Below, in pieces: positions 7,943 through 16,347 of a DNA stretch of 64,000 nt. The stretch spans positions 16,453 through 80,452 of the forward strand of contig CAMWSK010000011.1 in the NCBI GenBank assembly GCA_947176895.1, in the 5' to 3' direction. The notes beneath the pieces are model-generated. The model had not been told where the DNA came from. It made no database searches and saw only the letters and a list, made by a program, of their open reading frames with translations. Source of the stretch: an uncultured Prevotellaceae bacterium. Its GTDB lineage: Bacteria > Bacteroidota > Bacteroidia > Bacteroidales > Bacteroidaceae. The translations under genes and the position numbers were made by a program. The stretch's first letter is position 1. Each line of letters begins with the position of its first letter.

Positions 7943-10900
7943 TTAACTTCCTCCACATGATTGTTATACACAAACCATAAATAGCCCTCTACCCTCTTTT
8001 CCGGGTACATCTGACTCATAAAACTCATATAATGCTGCACTTGGGTGATGTAACCGGGATTCGGATTACCGAACTTAAAGTCAACCACAATAATGCGCCC
8101 GTCCGGCATCATCATCACCCGGTCAGGACGGCGTGTACGTATCTCGCCCGATTCCTCCACAATCATGCTACACTCATTGAAGAGCTGCAGGCCGGGCTGA
8201 AACCACGCTTTCACTTGAGGATGCCGGAGCCCTTTCGCAATAAGTGACTCTGCTTGGCGGCGCTGCCGTACGGAATCAAAGACACCTTGGTCGGAAAGCC
8301 GCTGTATCACCCCGGGCAAATCATCGACCGTTGCAATCTGGCTGAGAACATAATGGAAAAGTTTACCTAAATGAATATAATCACTTTGATTTGAACCTGT
8401 TGCCAATTCATGTTCATACTCATCATCTCCGACAGACTGAGCTGCTACGAACTTGCGGGAAGGTTCGCTTTGGCGGAAGTCTGTGCTACCCTCAAAGGAA
8501 CACATCTTTAAAGGAAGAGGACTATCTGCAGGGGAACCCGTGGGAATGAAATGCTCTAATGGTCCCTTCTTCCAAACTCCCTCGTCCTCGTCATATTGCA
8601 GGATGTCCTCCATCTCCAAAGCCTCAACAATAACATCGCCCAGGGTACGTGAACTGGCAGAAGGCTCTTTGGCAACGCTTTGCGACCCCCAAACAAACAA
8701 ATTCTGTTCGGCTCGTGTGAAAGCCACATACAGCACATTGAGCGCATCCACGCGTCGGGCATCATGCTCTGCCACATAATCACCCGCCATATCGCTTTTC
8801 CGCATTCGGGAAGTGGCCCGGACAGGTACCAGACCAAGCATGTTCTCCGGTTCATTCGGCGGAGTACACCACAACACATCATCGTTCCTGTCCTTTTCAA
8901 AAGAATCGTCCAAGAAAGGAACGAATACGCTGTGGAACTGCAAACCTTTACTGGAATGAATGGTAAGAACACTGATTCCGTCCACTGCACTGGAGGGAAT
9001 ATTTTGCTTGTATAACGTGGTATCCCAATAGTCAAGGAAGGAATTCAGGTCACAGGGTTTGTCTGTCATATATTTGCCAAGTTCATCAAAGAAACAGAGC
9101 CAATAGGCATCCTGGTCCTCTATCTTGTCCAAATCGAGCAAACGATAGATATACTCACAGAGGTTATAAAGAGGCATTTGCGCCAACCGGGGTAACTGCT
9201 GCATGAAAGGGCCTAAGACGTCTTCGGCTTTTGCCGACAGATAATCCACTCCATCTGATTGTTTCTTTATGTCAATCAAATAATGCTGGATCAAATACCG
9301 AAGAGGAATGGATGAGGGTTGAGCCAGGTCCTCATCAGAAATCACACGAAGGGCACTAACAAGCATGTTGATGGCTAACGAATAACTCAGACGAAAGGCC
9401 TCGCTGCTTACCAATTTCAGTTGAGGAAATTCTTGAGCAAAAAACTCTACCAGCAAGGGAATGTGTCTGTTAAGACGGATTAGAATTGTCATCTCGTTAT
9501 AAGGGATTCCGTATGTCTCATGCAGTTCAAGCATCTTCATCCCCATCTCGTACATGGTCACTCTTGTCCACTCGTCATCCGGTTCGTCCATGACATGAAT
9601 CTGAACATGACCATGCCCAATCTTCACATCAGGAACCTGCTGTGCCACATCCGCATAGAGGTCTGTTAACTTAAATTCGGCATCGGGGTTCAACCTGTCC
9701 ATACACTCGGCAGCACAACGGAAGAAGCGGTTGTTGAAATCCACCACATTGCCCATACTTCTGAAGTTACGGCTTAGCTGACGGGTCCGGACGTTCCAAC
9801 GTTTTCCCTCCCCATTCATCAGGCCGTTTAAGATACTCCAATCTCCGTTTCTCCAGCGGTATATGCTTTGCTTTATGTCGCCGACAATCATTGACATACC
9901 TCCATTGGACAGGTTGTTCATCAGGAGCACCTTAAAGTTCTCCCATTGCAGCCGGCTTGTGTCTTGAAACTCGTCTATCATGACGTTTCGGAACTGCGTT
10001 CCGCTTTTCTCGAACACAAAGGGTGCATCACTCTCCTCCACCATCTTCTTCAGCAGGATGGGGGTATGCGCCAATGAAAACCGGTTGGCTTGTGCGTTTT
10101 CCTCTTTAATCTGACGGTCTATGGCACCCAGCGCACCCAAGGGGTGCAGGTTTGCCAAAAGGAGTTGAAGCGTGGTCACTTCGGATAGCATTTGGTCGCG
10201 AAGTGTACAGAGACTCTTTAGCCGGTCGGAAACCTGTTGCAACATGCTCATCTTGTCCGCCGACACATTCTTGCGGTCAGCTTTGCGCAACATGTTTTCC
10301 GGACTATCCGCCATCTTTTGAAGGTAAGAGTTAAATTCTGCGGCAATCAAATCGCCGTCCCTCAACCTTCTGGCGTACGTCTCAATACTTGTTCCGCGAC
10401 TTATATCGGCATATTTCAACAGGCCATTGTCAAACCAACTCGTCAGACTATTTGCCTCTTTGTTAATATGCTCTTGTATCTGCCGCAGGCGATTCGTCAG
10501 CACACTCCTATACTTCCGGATGTTATTGGCGTTCAACGGGCTGTTTCCGGGAGACAGTTCACGCGAGAGATACACCTCTTTGAAGAGGTTACGGGCCATG
10601 TCCTTCATGTCCCTTACAATGTCCCAGCTCTTGCCCTCATCCATCCGGCTTTCCACGTAATCATTCAGCCAGGGAAGCAGCGCGTCATCATTGGGCTTGA
10701 GCGAGGCCAACAGATGCTCCACGGCCATCTCCGTCACGCTGTCATCGCTTAAGTCCACCTGCAAGTGAGCGTTAAGGCCCAGTTCGTGAGCCATATTCCG
10801 CAACACACTTTGAAAGAACGAGTCGATGGTACTCACCCGAAAACGGCTATAATCGTGCATGATGCAAGTTAAAGCATCACCGCATTTCCTACGTATTTCT

Positions 10901-11178
10901 TCGTTGTTTATGTGAATGTTATAGGATTGCTGAAGTTCTGCCTGCACTGCATCCAGGCATCCATCGCTCGCAGGGGTCCCCTGCCAAATGCCATAGAGCT
11001 GGTCAAGGATGCGCTCTTTCATTTCAGCCGTGGCTTTGTTGGTGAAGGTAACAGCCAGCGTATTGGCAAACTCATGGGGGCCGTTCGCCACAAGCAACGT
11101 TATATATTGTACGGCCAGATTAAAGGTTTTTCCGCTTCCTGCCGAAGCGCTGAACACCAAAAAACGAGGCTCCATCAC
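7939..11178 (-). CDS. addA: AddA-like UvrD/Rep-family helicase-nuclease
   Basis: The 1079-residue protein is a RecB/AddA-type ATP-dependent exonuclease subunit. Walker A is SASAGSGKTFNL (K17). Walker B is VMIDEFQDTSRLQWENF, followed by VGDIKQSIYRWRNGDW, then motif V TIHSSKGLQFHSVF and motif VI LNVLYVAFTRAEQNLF. The C-terminal nuclease domain includes RRPDRVMMMPDGRIIVVDFKFG (the D-x-K core). With the neighbour AddB it should unwind and trim broken ends for RecA loading and recombination. It overlaps cstA upstream and addB downstream by 4 nt each. Confidence 0.93.
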   Translation of the reverse strand: MMEPRFLVFSASAGSGKTFNLAVQYITLLVANGPHEFANTLAVTFTNKATAEMKERILDQLYGIWQGTPASDGCLDAVQAELQQSYNIHINNEEIRRKCGDALTCIMHDYSRFRVSTIDSFFQSVLRNMAHELGLNAHLQVDLSDDSVTEMAVEHLLASLKPNDDALLPWLNDYVESRMDEGKSWDIVRDMKDMARNLFKEVYLSRELSPGNSPLNANNIRKYRSVLTNRLRQIQEHINKEANSLTSWFDNGLLKYADISRGTSIETYARRLRDGDLIAAEFNSYLQKMADSPENMLRKADRKNVSADKMSMLQQVSDRLKSLCTLRDQMLSEVTTLQLLLANLHPLGALGAIDRQIKEENAQANRFSLAHTPILLKKMVEESDAPFVFEKSGTQFRNVMIDEFQDTSRLQWENFKVLLMNNLSNGGMSMIVGDIKQSIYRWRNGDWSILNGLMNGEGKRWNVRTRQLSRNFRSMGNVVDFNNRFFRCAAECMDRLNPDAEFKLTDLYADVAQQVPDVKIGHGHVQIHVMDEPDDEWTRVTMYEMGMKMLELHETYGIPYNEMTILIRLNRHIPLLVEFFAQEFPQLKLVSSEAFRLSYSLAINMLVSALRVISDEDLAQPSSIPLRYLIQHYLIDIKKQSDGVDYLSAKAEDVLGPFMQQLPRLAQMPLYNLCEYIYRLLDLDKIEDQDAYWLCFFDELGKYMTDKPCDLNSFLDYWDTTLYKQNIPSSAVDGISVLTIHSSKGLQFHSVFVPFLDDSFEKDRNDDVLWCTPPNEPENMLGLVPVRATSRMRKSDMAGDYVAEHDARRVDALNVLYVAFTRAEQNLFVWGSQSVAKEPSASSRTLGDVIVEALEMEDILQYDEDEGVWKKGPLEHFIPTGSPADSPLPLKMCSFEGSTDFRQSEPSRKFVAAQSVGDDEYEHELATGSNQSDYIHLGKLFHYVLSQIATVDDLPGVIQRLSDQGVFDSVRQRRQAESLIAKGLRHPQVKAWFQPGLQLFNECSMIVEESGEIRTRRPDRVMMMPDGRIIVVDFKFGNPNPGYITQVQHYMSFMSQMYPEKRVEGYLWFVYNNHVEEVK

Positions 11179-12614
11179 ACACCTCCTTTAGGACGGATGA
11201 GCAAAAACAACACACCCAAGAGCATGCCGAACACGCCGCCACAGATTACGATAGTCTGATATTTCAGTCCCAGGTCAAGGGATGTAAGCATAAAGTGGCT
11301 TGATGTTACTGCCGTAAGGAAGAGAGCGGGCAACAAGGTTATCCAGAAGAACTTCCCGCGGCGACTGAGCCAAACGGTGAAAGCCCACAGGCCGATGGCC
11401 GCCAGCACCTGGTTGGTCCAACCGAAATAGCTCCACAAGGTTTTGAAGTCTATCACCATCAGCAAACCGGCAATCAGAAAGAACGGCGCACTGGTAAACA
11501 GACGTTGCCATATGTTTCGCTGTGGAATCTTCAGAAAGTCGGCGGCAATAAGGCGTGCGCTGCGAAAGGCCGTGTCACCTGTGGTGATGGGGGCTGCCAC
11601 CACTCCCAGCACAGCCAGGACGGCACCTACTTTTCCCATCCATGTCGAACAAATGGTATTCACCACCACAGCCGGCGTGCCCATATCGGCCAATGCCTGA
11701 TAAGTCGTTTTCGTCCCTTCAGCCACGCCCGGCAACGTGCTTGCGAACTTTATGCCGGCAGCAGCCCAGATAAGCGCCACAATGCCCTCGGCAATCATGG
11801 CACCATAGAATACCGTACGGCCAAGACTTTCATTTTTGATGCACCGTGCCATCATGGGTGTCTGTGAACTGTGGAAACCACTGATAGCCCCACAGGCAAT
11901 GGTCACGCAGATGGCCGGAAACACAGGGATGCCGGCAGGATGGTTCCCTGCCAGCGGGTCTGTTATTTCGGGCATCGTACCCCCACGCGTGAAGATGCCG
12001 ATACCCACCCCCATTGCCATAATCAGCAGGGCGGCACCAAACAGGGGATAGATGTGTCCGATTAGCGCATTGATAGGCAGCAAGGTGGCCAATATATAAT
12101 AAAGGAAGATGACAATCATCCACACCAGGGGGGTGGACCATTCCCATCCCTCGGTCAGATGGGCCAGCAAATCAGCCGGCGTCCGGGTAAACACGGCACC
12201 GACAAGGACAACCATAATCAGCGTGACAAAAAGCATCAGAACCCTCATTCTGTTGCCCATCTCCTGCCCAACGATATCCGTGATGTTCGCACCATTCGAG
12301 CGGATGCTGATCATACCCGTAAGATAGTCGTGCACGGCCCCGGCAAAAATACAGCCGAACACGATCCAAAGATAGGCGGCAGGACCAAAGAGAATGCCCA
12401 TGATGGCCCCGAAGATAGGACCCGTGCCGGCAATGTTCAGGAACTGAACAAGAAACACCCGCCAAGTGGCCATAGGAACATAATCCACGCCGTCGGATTT
12501 CGTGACAGCAGGGGTCGGTCTGTCGGGTTCAACGCCAAAAACGTGCTCCACCACCCTGCTATAAAACAAAAAGCCAAGGACCAGGAGGACCAGGCTCACA
12601 CAAAACGTTGTCAT
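11175..12614 (-). CDS. cstA: Carbon starvation protein CstA family transporter
   Basis: This 479-residue, strongly hydrophobic membrane protein is of the CstA family, whose characterised members take up peptides or pyruvate. The family signature is clear: GTGPIFGAIMGILFGPAAYLWIVFG (about residues 62-87), AGAVHDYLTGMISIRSNG, and the conserved TCGAISGFHSSQTPMMARCIKNE-type loop near the middle. It is shorter than the about 700-residue E. coli CstA, a common compact form in Bacteroidota. It leads the operon: its promoter is at 12645-12676 and its stop overlaps addA. A metabolic transporter heading a DNA-repair operon is unusual. Substrate is not determinable. Confidence 0.92.
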   Translation of the reverse strand: MTTFCVSLVLLVLGFLFYSRVVEHVFGVEPDRPTPAVTKSDGVDYVPMATWRVFLVQFLNIAGTGPIFGAIMGILFGPAAYLWIVFGCIFAGAVHDYLTGMISIRSNGANITDIVGQEMGNRMRVLMLFVTLIMVVLVGAVFTRTPADLLAHLTEGWEWSTPLVWMIVIFLYYILATLLPINALIGHIYPLFGAALLIMAMGVGIGIFTRGGTMPEITDPLAGNHPAGIPVFPAICVTIACGAISGFHSSQTPMMARCIKNESLGRTVFYGAMIAEGIVALIWAAAGIKFASTLPGVAEGTKTTYQALADMGTPAVVVNTICSTWMGKVGAVLAVLGVVAAPITTGDTAFRSARLIAADFLKIPQRNIWQRLFTSAPFFLIAGLLMVIDFKTLWSYFGWTNQVLAAIGLWAFTVWLSRRGKFFWITLLPALFLTAVTSSHFMLTSLDLGLKYQTIVICGGVFGMLLGVLFLLIRPKGGV

Positions 12615-12644
12615 ATTCTTTACTTACTTTTTGCAACAGTCTTG

Positions 12645-12676
12645 CAAATTTAGGCTATCTTTTTGACAACGCCAAA
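12645..12676 (-). promoter_or_regulatory. Promoter of the cstA-addA-addB-GNAT operon
   Basis: Read on the minus strand: TTTG (12673-12676), a 20-bp spacer and TAAATTTG (12645-12652), a full match to the Bacteroidota consensus. The leader to the cstA ATG is roughly 25 nt. Confidence 0.8.
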
Positions 12677-12748
12677 TTTTTGCTTGTTAACGTGAATCCG
12701 ATGAATTTTAATTGTCTGTAAAAAATCCCCCTCCACGAGTTCCCGAAA

Positions 12749-12825
12749 AAACATCAACACGTTTTTTAAAAACATGAACACGTTTTCAAAAAACATGAAC
12801 ATGTTTCCCGGCAAACATTAACATG
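12749..12825. repeat. Periodic quasi-palindrome array B (4 units)
   Basis: Units start at 12749 (AAACATCAACACGTTT), 12770 (AAACATGAACACGTTT), 12791 (AAACATGAACATGTTT, arms perfectly complementary) and 12813 (AAACATTAACATGCCT, decayed). Spacing is 21, 21 and 22 bp. This array lies between two divergent promoters, so it cannot be explained as a terminator. Confidence 0.85.
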
Positions 12826-12989
12826 CCTTCTGGTGCTCCGCGAAACGGCATTAAAAACACGCGGCCTGCCTTACTCCGGTTTCATCTGACCCGCGTCTTG
12901 CTGAATGATAACGTTCACTCTCATCACTCGGCATACAAGCATTTCAGAATAGCAAAATGCAAGCATTAACGCAGAAAACTTACAAAATG

Positions 12990-13021
12990 TTTGGCAGTTC
13001 TCTCATTTCTTCTTATTTTTG
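12990..13021 (+). promoter_or_regulatory. Promoter of the aromatic amino acid operon
   Basis: TTTG (12990-12993), a 20-bp spacer and TATTTTTG (13014-13021) match the consensus. Predicted transcription start is about 13026-13028, some 16 nt before the leader peptide ATG. This excludes an upstream start for the leader peptide. Confidence 0.8.
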
Positions 13022-13043
13022 CAACAAACAAAATAGAGACGAC

Positions 13044-13151
13044 ATGCTTTCGGTTTTCAACTATCGCTATAGCTTCTTTTATTACTTTTACTTTAGCAAT
13101 GAAGTGAAGCGGGATATGGCGTGCGTTGCAGACGCGAAAAACAGTAAATAG
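13044..13151 (+). CDS. pheL: Phe/Tyr-rich attenuator leader peptide
   Basis: A 35-codon ORF (MLSVFNYRYSFFYYFYFSN...) starts just downstream of the promoter. Residues 5-17 contain five Phe and five Tyr in thirteen positions. The stop is TAG at 13149. Such a run of the codons made by the downstream pathway, in a short ORF followed by alternative hairpins and a terminator, is the hallmark of ribosome-mediated attenuation, as for pheL of enterobacteria. Here both end products (Phe and Tyr) are represented, which fits an operon that feeds both branches. The symbol pheL is used by analogy. The peptide itself probably has no function after synthesis. Confidence 0.88.
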   Translation: MLSVFNYRYSFFYYFYFSNEVKRDMACVADAKNSK

Positions 13152-13198
13152 GAAAACAACAATGATGTCCCGCTTCCCAATCAGGAGCGGGACTTTTT
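13065..13198 (+). promoter_or_regulatory. Transcription attenuator of the pheA operon (segments 1-4)
   Basis: Segment 1 (13065-13076, inside the Tyr/Phe codons) pairs with segment 2 (13106-13121): GCTTC/GAAGC plus seven further pairs after a 4-nt bulge. Segment 2 alternatively pairs with segment 3: GAAGCGGGATAT (13106-13117) with ATGTCCCGCTTC (13165-13176), 12 pairs including one G-U. Segment 3 alternatively forms the terminator with segment 4. A ribosome stalled on Phe/Tyr codons would break 1:2, allow 2:3 and prevent termination. A non-stalled ribosome allows 1:2 and 3:4, so transcription stops. All pairings were read directly from the sequence; the mechanism is inference from the classical model. 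Confidence 0.88.
13167..13198 (+). terminator. Attenuator terminator hairpin (segments 3:4)
   Basis: GTCCCGCTTC (13167-13176) pairs with GGAGCGGGAC (13184-13193), ten pairs with one wobble, 7-nt loop, followed by TTTTT. It lies only 15 nt before the pheA ATG and so acts before, not after, the genes it controls. Confidence 0.88.
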
Positions 13199-13213
13199 GA
13201 TTATAGGAGGAGA

Positions 13214-14059
13214 ATGAAACGTAAAGTCGCTATACAAGGGGTGCCGGGTAGCTTTCATGATATTGCCGCCCATCGCTATTTCCCCGGGGACGACATCGAA
13301 CTGGTCTGCTGTGACACATTCGAGCAAGTGTTCCGGGCCATGGCTTCGGATGACGACCTGCTGGCGCTTGTCGCCATTGAAAACACCATCGCCGGTTCGC
13401 TGTTGCACAACTATGAACTGCTGAGAGAGAGCGGCTGTACCATTGTGGGTGAGCAGAAGCTGCGCATCAAACACAGCATCATGTGTCTTCCCGACGAGGA
13501 TTGGAGCGACCTGAGCGAGGTCAACTCCCACCCCGTGGCCTTGATGCAATGCCGGAATTTCCTGTCTCTGCACCGTGAGCTTAAGGTGGTTGAGGTGGAA
13601 GACACCGCAGGAGCCGCAGCCGACATCAGCAACAGGCAACTGCGTGGCCATGCCGCCATTTGTCACCGCGACGCTGCCGGCATCTATAACTTGAAGGTGC
13701 TGGAGGAGGGAATTGAGACGAACAAACACAATTTTACCCGGTTCCTGGTACTGGCAGCCCCCGGAAAAGCCGCCGACATGCGCGATGTCAACCGCACGAA
13801 CAAGTCGAGCATCGTCTTCAGCCTTCCCCACGAAGAAGGTTCGCTCAGCGCCATTCTCAGCATCCTGAGTTTTTATAAATTGAATCTGACGAAAATACAG
13901 TCATTGCCCCAGATTGGCAGAGAATGGCAATATCTTTTTTATGTCGACCTGACCTATACCGACCCCTCAAGATATTTCCTGGCCATCGATGCCATCAAAC
14001 CCCTCACCCAAGAATTAAAACAATTAGGAGAATATGAAGATGGAAGAGAAAGCATATAA
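13214..14059 (+). CDS. pheA: Prephenate dehydratase
   Basis: The 281-residue monofunctional enzyme converts prephenate to phenylpyruvate. The catalytic domain has VAIENTIAGS (residues 53-62) and the conserved TRF triad at 175-177 (NFTRFLVL). An ACT regulatory domain spans about 199-275. In it the usual Phe-binding signatures GALV and ESRP read EGSLS and IQSLP, so allosteric binding of Phe may be altered; I cannot judge whether this is usual for the lineage with certainty. AGGAGG at 13205-13210 precedes the ATG. The gene overlaps the next one by 26 nt, suggesting coupled translation. Expression is expected to be controlled by the upstream attenuator. Confidence 0.95.
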   Translation: MKRKVAIQGVPGSFHDIAAHRYFPGDDIELVCCDTFEQVFRAMASDDDLLALVAIENTIAGSLLHNYELLRESGCTIVGEQKLRIKHSIMCLPDEDWSDLSEVNSHPVALMQCRNFLSLHRELKVVEVEDTAGAAADISNRQLRGHAAICHRDAAGIYNLKVLEEGIETNKHNFTRFLVLAAPGKAADMRDVNRTNKSSIVFSLPHEEGSLSAILSILSFYKLNLTKIQSLPQIGREWQYLFYVDLTYTDPSRYFLAIDAIKPLTQELKQLGEYEDGRESI

Positions 14060-15215
14060 GCCGGCCCGGCGCCTTGACAGCGTGTCGGAATACTATTTCA
14101 GCAGAAAAGGCAAGGAAGTGGCAAAGATGAATGCCGAAGGACTTGATGTCATCTCCCTGGCCATCGGCAGTCCGGACATGCCCCCCTCACCCGAAACGAT
14201 TGACACCCTTTGCGAGGAGGCCCGAAAGCCGGACACACACGGGTATCAACCCACCGTCGGCACGCCCGAGCTGCGCCAGGCCATGGCACGTTTTTATCAA
14301 CGCTGGTACGGGGTGGAGCTTGATCCGGCCACCGAGATTCAGCCGCTGATCGGTTCTAAAGAGGGCATACTTCACACTACACTGGCTTTCGTCAACCCCG
14401 GCGAACAAGTGCTGGTGCCCAATCCCGGCTACCCCACCTACACCAGCCTCTCAACCCTGTTGGGGGCAGAGGTGGTGAACTACAACCTGAAAGAGGAGAA
14501 CGGATGGCAGCCCGACTTCGACGAACTGGAGCGGATGGACCTCAGTGGGGTAAAGCTGATGTGGACCAATTATCCTCACATGCCCACCGGTGGCAGGGCA
14601 CATCGCGAGACCTATGAGCGGCTGGTGGACTTTGCCCTCCGCCACCATATAATAATAGTGAACGACAATCCTTATAGCTTCATCCTTAACCGTGACGAGC
14701 GCCTGAGCATTCTACAGGTGCCCGGAGCGAAGGACTGTTGCATCGAGTTCAACTCCATGAGCAAGAGCCACAACATGCCGGGATGGCGCGTAGGTATTCT
14801 GGCCACCAACAGCCGGTTCATCCAATGGATTCTGAAAGTGAAATCGAACATCGACAGCGGTACGTTCCGACCCATGCAACTGGCAGCCGCACGCGCCTTC
14901 GACAACTCCTGCGACTGGCACCTGCAGGCCAATGTTGAGCTTTATGCCCGCCGCCGCACAATTGCCGAGGAAATCATGCGTGTCATGGGATGCACTTTCG
15001 ACCCCACCCAGCAGGGCATGTTTCTTTGGGGACGTATCCCCGACAGCTATGCCGATGCCGAAGAGCTTACCGAAAAAGTGCTGCATGAGGCTCGTGTGTT
15101 CTTAACCCCCGGCTTCATTTTTGGCTCTAACGGACGTCGCTATGTGCGTATCTCGCTATGCGCCAATGAAGAAAAAATGAAGGAAGCACTCAGCCGAATC
15201 AAAGAGATTTTTTAA
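14034..15215 (+). CDS. Class I/II PLP-dependent aminotransferase (probable aromatic aminotransferase)
   Basis: This 393-residue fold-type I aminotransferase has LAIGSPDMPPSP (N-terminal substrate loop), NPGYPTY, NDNPYSF (the Asn/Asp/Tyr cofactor contacts) and the PLP lysine in SMSKSHNMPGWRVG. It sits between prephenate dehydratase and DAHP synthase. The likely role is transamination of phenylpyruvate and hydroxyphenylpyruvate to Phe and Tyr, or of prephenate to arogenate; the sequence does not separate these. The ATG at 14034 lies inside pheA with AGGAGA just upstream. ATG 14040 is a possible alternative. Confidence 0.88.
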   Translation: MKMEEKAYKPARRLDSVSEYYFSRKGKEVAKMNAEGLDVISLAIGSPDMPPSPETIDTLCEEARKPDTHGYQPTVGTPELRQAMARFYQRWYGVELDPATEIQPLIGSKEGILHTTLAFVNPGEQVLVPNPGYPTYTSLSTLLGAEVVNYNLKEENGWQPDFDELERMDLSGVKLMWTNYPHMPTGGRAHRETYERLVDFALRHHIIIVNDNPYSFILNRDERLSILQVPGAKDCCIEFNSMSKSHNMPGWRVGILATNSRFIQWILKVKSNIDSGTFRPMQLAAARAFDNSCDWHLQANVELYARRRTIAEEIMRVMGCTFDPTQQGMFLWGRIPDSYADAEELTEKVLHEARVFLTPGFIFGSNGRRYVRISLCANEEKMKEALSRIKEIF

Positions 15216-15255
15216 GAAAAACGTAACAAGCAATAAATTAAAAACACCTGAACAT

Positions 15256-16323
15256 ATGTCACTTGAAATTGAAAAACTCCGACTCGAAGGCGTTGCTGAC
15301 GAGCGCCCCTTGGTGATTGCCGGCCCATGCAGCGCAGAAAGTGAGGAACAAGTAATGGCAACAGCCAAACAGTTAAGTGCCAACGGTATAAAAATCTTCC
15401 GCGCAGGCATCTGGAAGCCTCGCACCAAACCCGGCGGCTTCGAAGGTCATGGCGAACTGGCTTTGCCTTGGATGCAGCGCGTGAAAAAGGAATTGGGCAT
15501 GCTCACCTCCACCGAAGTGGCAACGCCCAAGCACGTGGAGGCTTCGCTGAATGCGGGCATCGATATTCTATGGGTGGGCGCACGCACCACGGCAAATCCT
15601 TTCGCCGTGCAGGAACTGGCCGACTCGCTTAAGGGTGTGGACATCCCCGTGTTGGTAAAGAACCCCGTAAACCCCGACATCGAGTTGTGGATCGGTGCCC
15701 TTCTTCGCCTGAACGGTGCGGGAGTAAAGCGCATCGGAGCCATTCATCGCGGCTTCTCCAGCATCGACCAAAAGCTCTATCGCAATGCGCCCATGTGGCA
15801 CATCCCCATTGAGTTGCATCGTCGCTACCCCGCCCTGCCCATCGTATGTGATCCCAGCCACATCAGCGGCCGGCGCGATTTGATTGCCCCTCTCTGCCAG
15901 CAGGCCATGGATCTCGGTTTCGAGGGACTGATTGTGGAGAGCCACTGCAACCCCGATGAGGCTTGGAGCGACGCATCACAACAGGTGATGCCTCAGGTAC
16001 TTGATTTTATTCTCGACAGGCTTACCATACGTAATAATCAGGAACTCACCGAGTCTCTCGAAAGTCTCCGCAAGCAGATTGACACGATGGACGAGCAGTT
16101 GCTCAACTTGCTCACCAAGCGCATGCGCATCAGCCGCGAGATAGCCCAATACAAGAAGGTGCACGATATGGCTGTGGTGCAGAACAATCGTTATAGTGAG
16201 ATTCTTGATACGCGTGCCGTACAAGGCAGTCTTTGTGGCATGGCACCCGAGTTCATCAAGAAGGTGTTCGAGGCCGTTCATGAGGAGAGCGTGCGCCAGC
16301 AGATTGAGACCATCAACAAGTAA
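15256..16323 (+). CDS. Bifunctional DAHP synthase (type I-beta) / chorismate mutase
   Basis: The 355-residue fusion has an N-terminal DAHP synthase of the KDO8P-synthase-like I-beta type (VIAGPCSAES, FRAGIWKPRTKPGGFEG, LVKNPVNPD, CDPSHISGRRD, residues about 1-260). The C-terminal AroQ-type chorismate mutase covers residues about 265-355 (LRKQIDTMDEQLLNLLTKRM, ISREIAQYK). It catalyses the first step of the shikimate pathway and the chorismate-to-prephenate step. Fusing the mutase is a known way to bring prephenate feedback to the synthase. Spacing to its neighbours is 40 and 24 nt, so it is cotranscribed in the attenuated operon. Confidence 0.95.
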   Translation: MSLEIEKLRLEGVADERPLVIAGPCSAESEEQVMATAKQLSANGIKIFRAGIWKPRTKPGGFEGHGELALPWMQRVKKELGMLTSTEVATPKHVEASLNAGIDILWVGARTTANPFAVQELADSLKGVDIPVLVKNPVNPDIELWIGALLRLNGAGVKRIGAIHRGFSSIDQKLYRNAPMWHIPIELHRRYPALPIVCDPSHISGRRDLIAPLCQQAMDLGFEGLIVESHCNPDEAWSDASQQVMPQVLDFILDRLTIRNNQELTESLESLRKQIDTMDEQLLNLLTKRMRISREIAQYKKVHDMAVVQNNRYSEILDTRAVQGSLCGMAPEFIKKVFEAVHEESVRQQIETINK

Positions 16324-16347
16324 ACATACCCTTCACAGCGCACAGCA

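Larger units (their letters stand above)
12615..13043. other. 429-bp divergent intergenic region
   Basis: This gap separates the divergent cstA operon and the aromatic operon leader. From left to right it holds the cstA promoter, the periodic array B (12749-12825), about 160 bp in which I see no recognisable element (12826-12988), and the promoter of the Phe/Tyr leader (12990-13021). Confidence 0.7.

Noticed and set aside
12957..13043. Upstream in-frame start for the Phe/Tyr leader peptide (ATG 12957)
   Set aside because: It lies upstream of the consensus promoter at 12990-13021, so transcripts would not include it; ATG 13044 is used.
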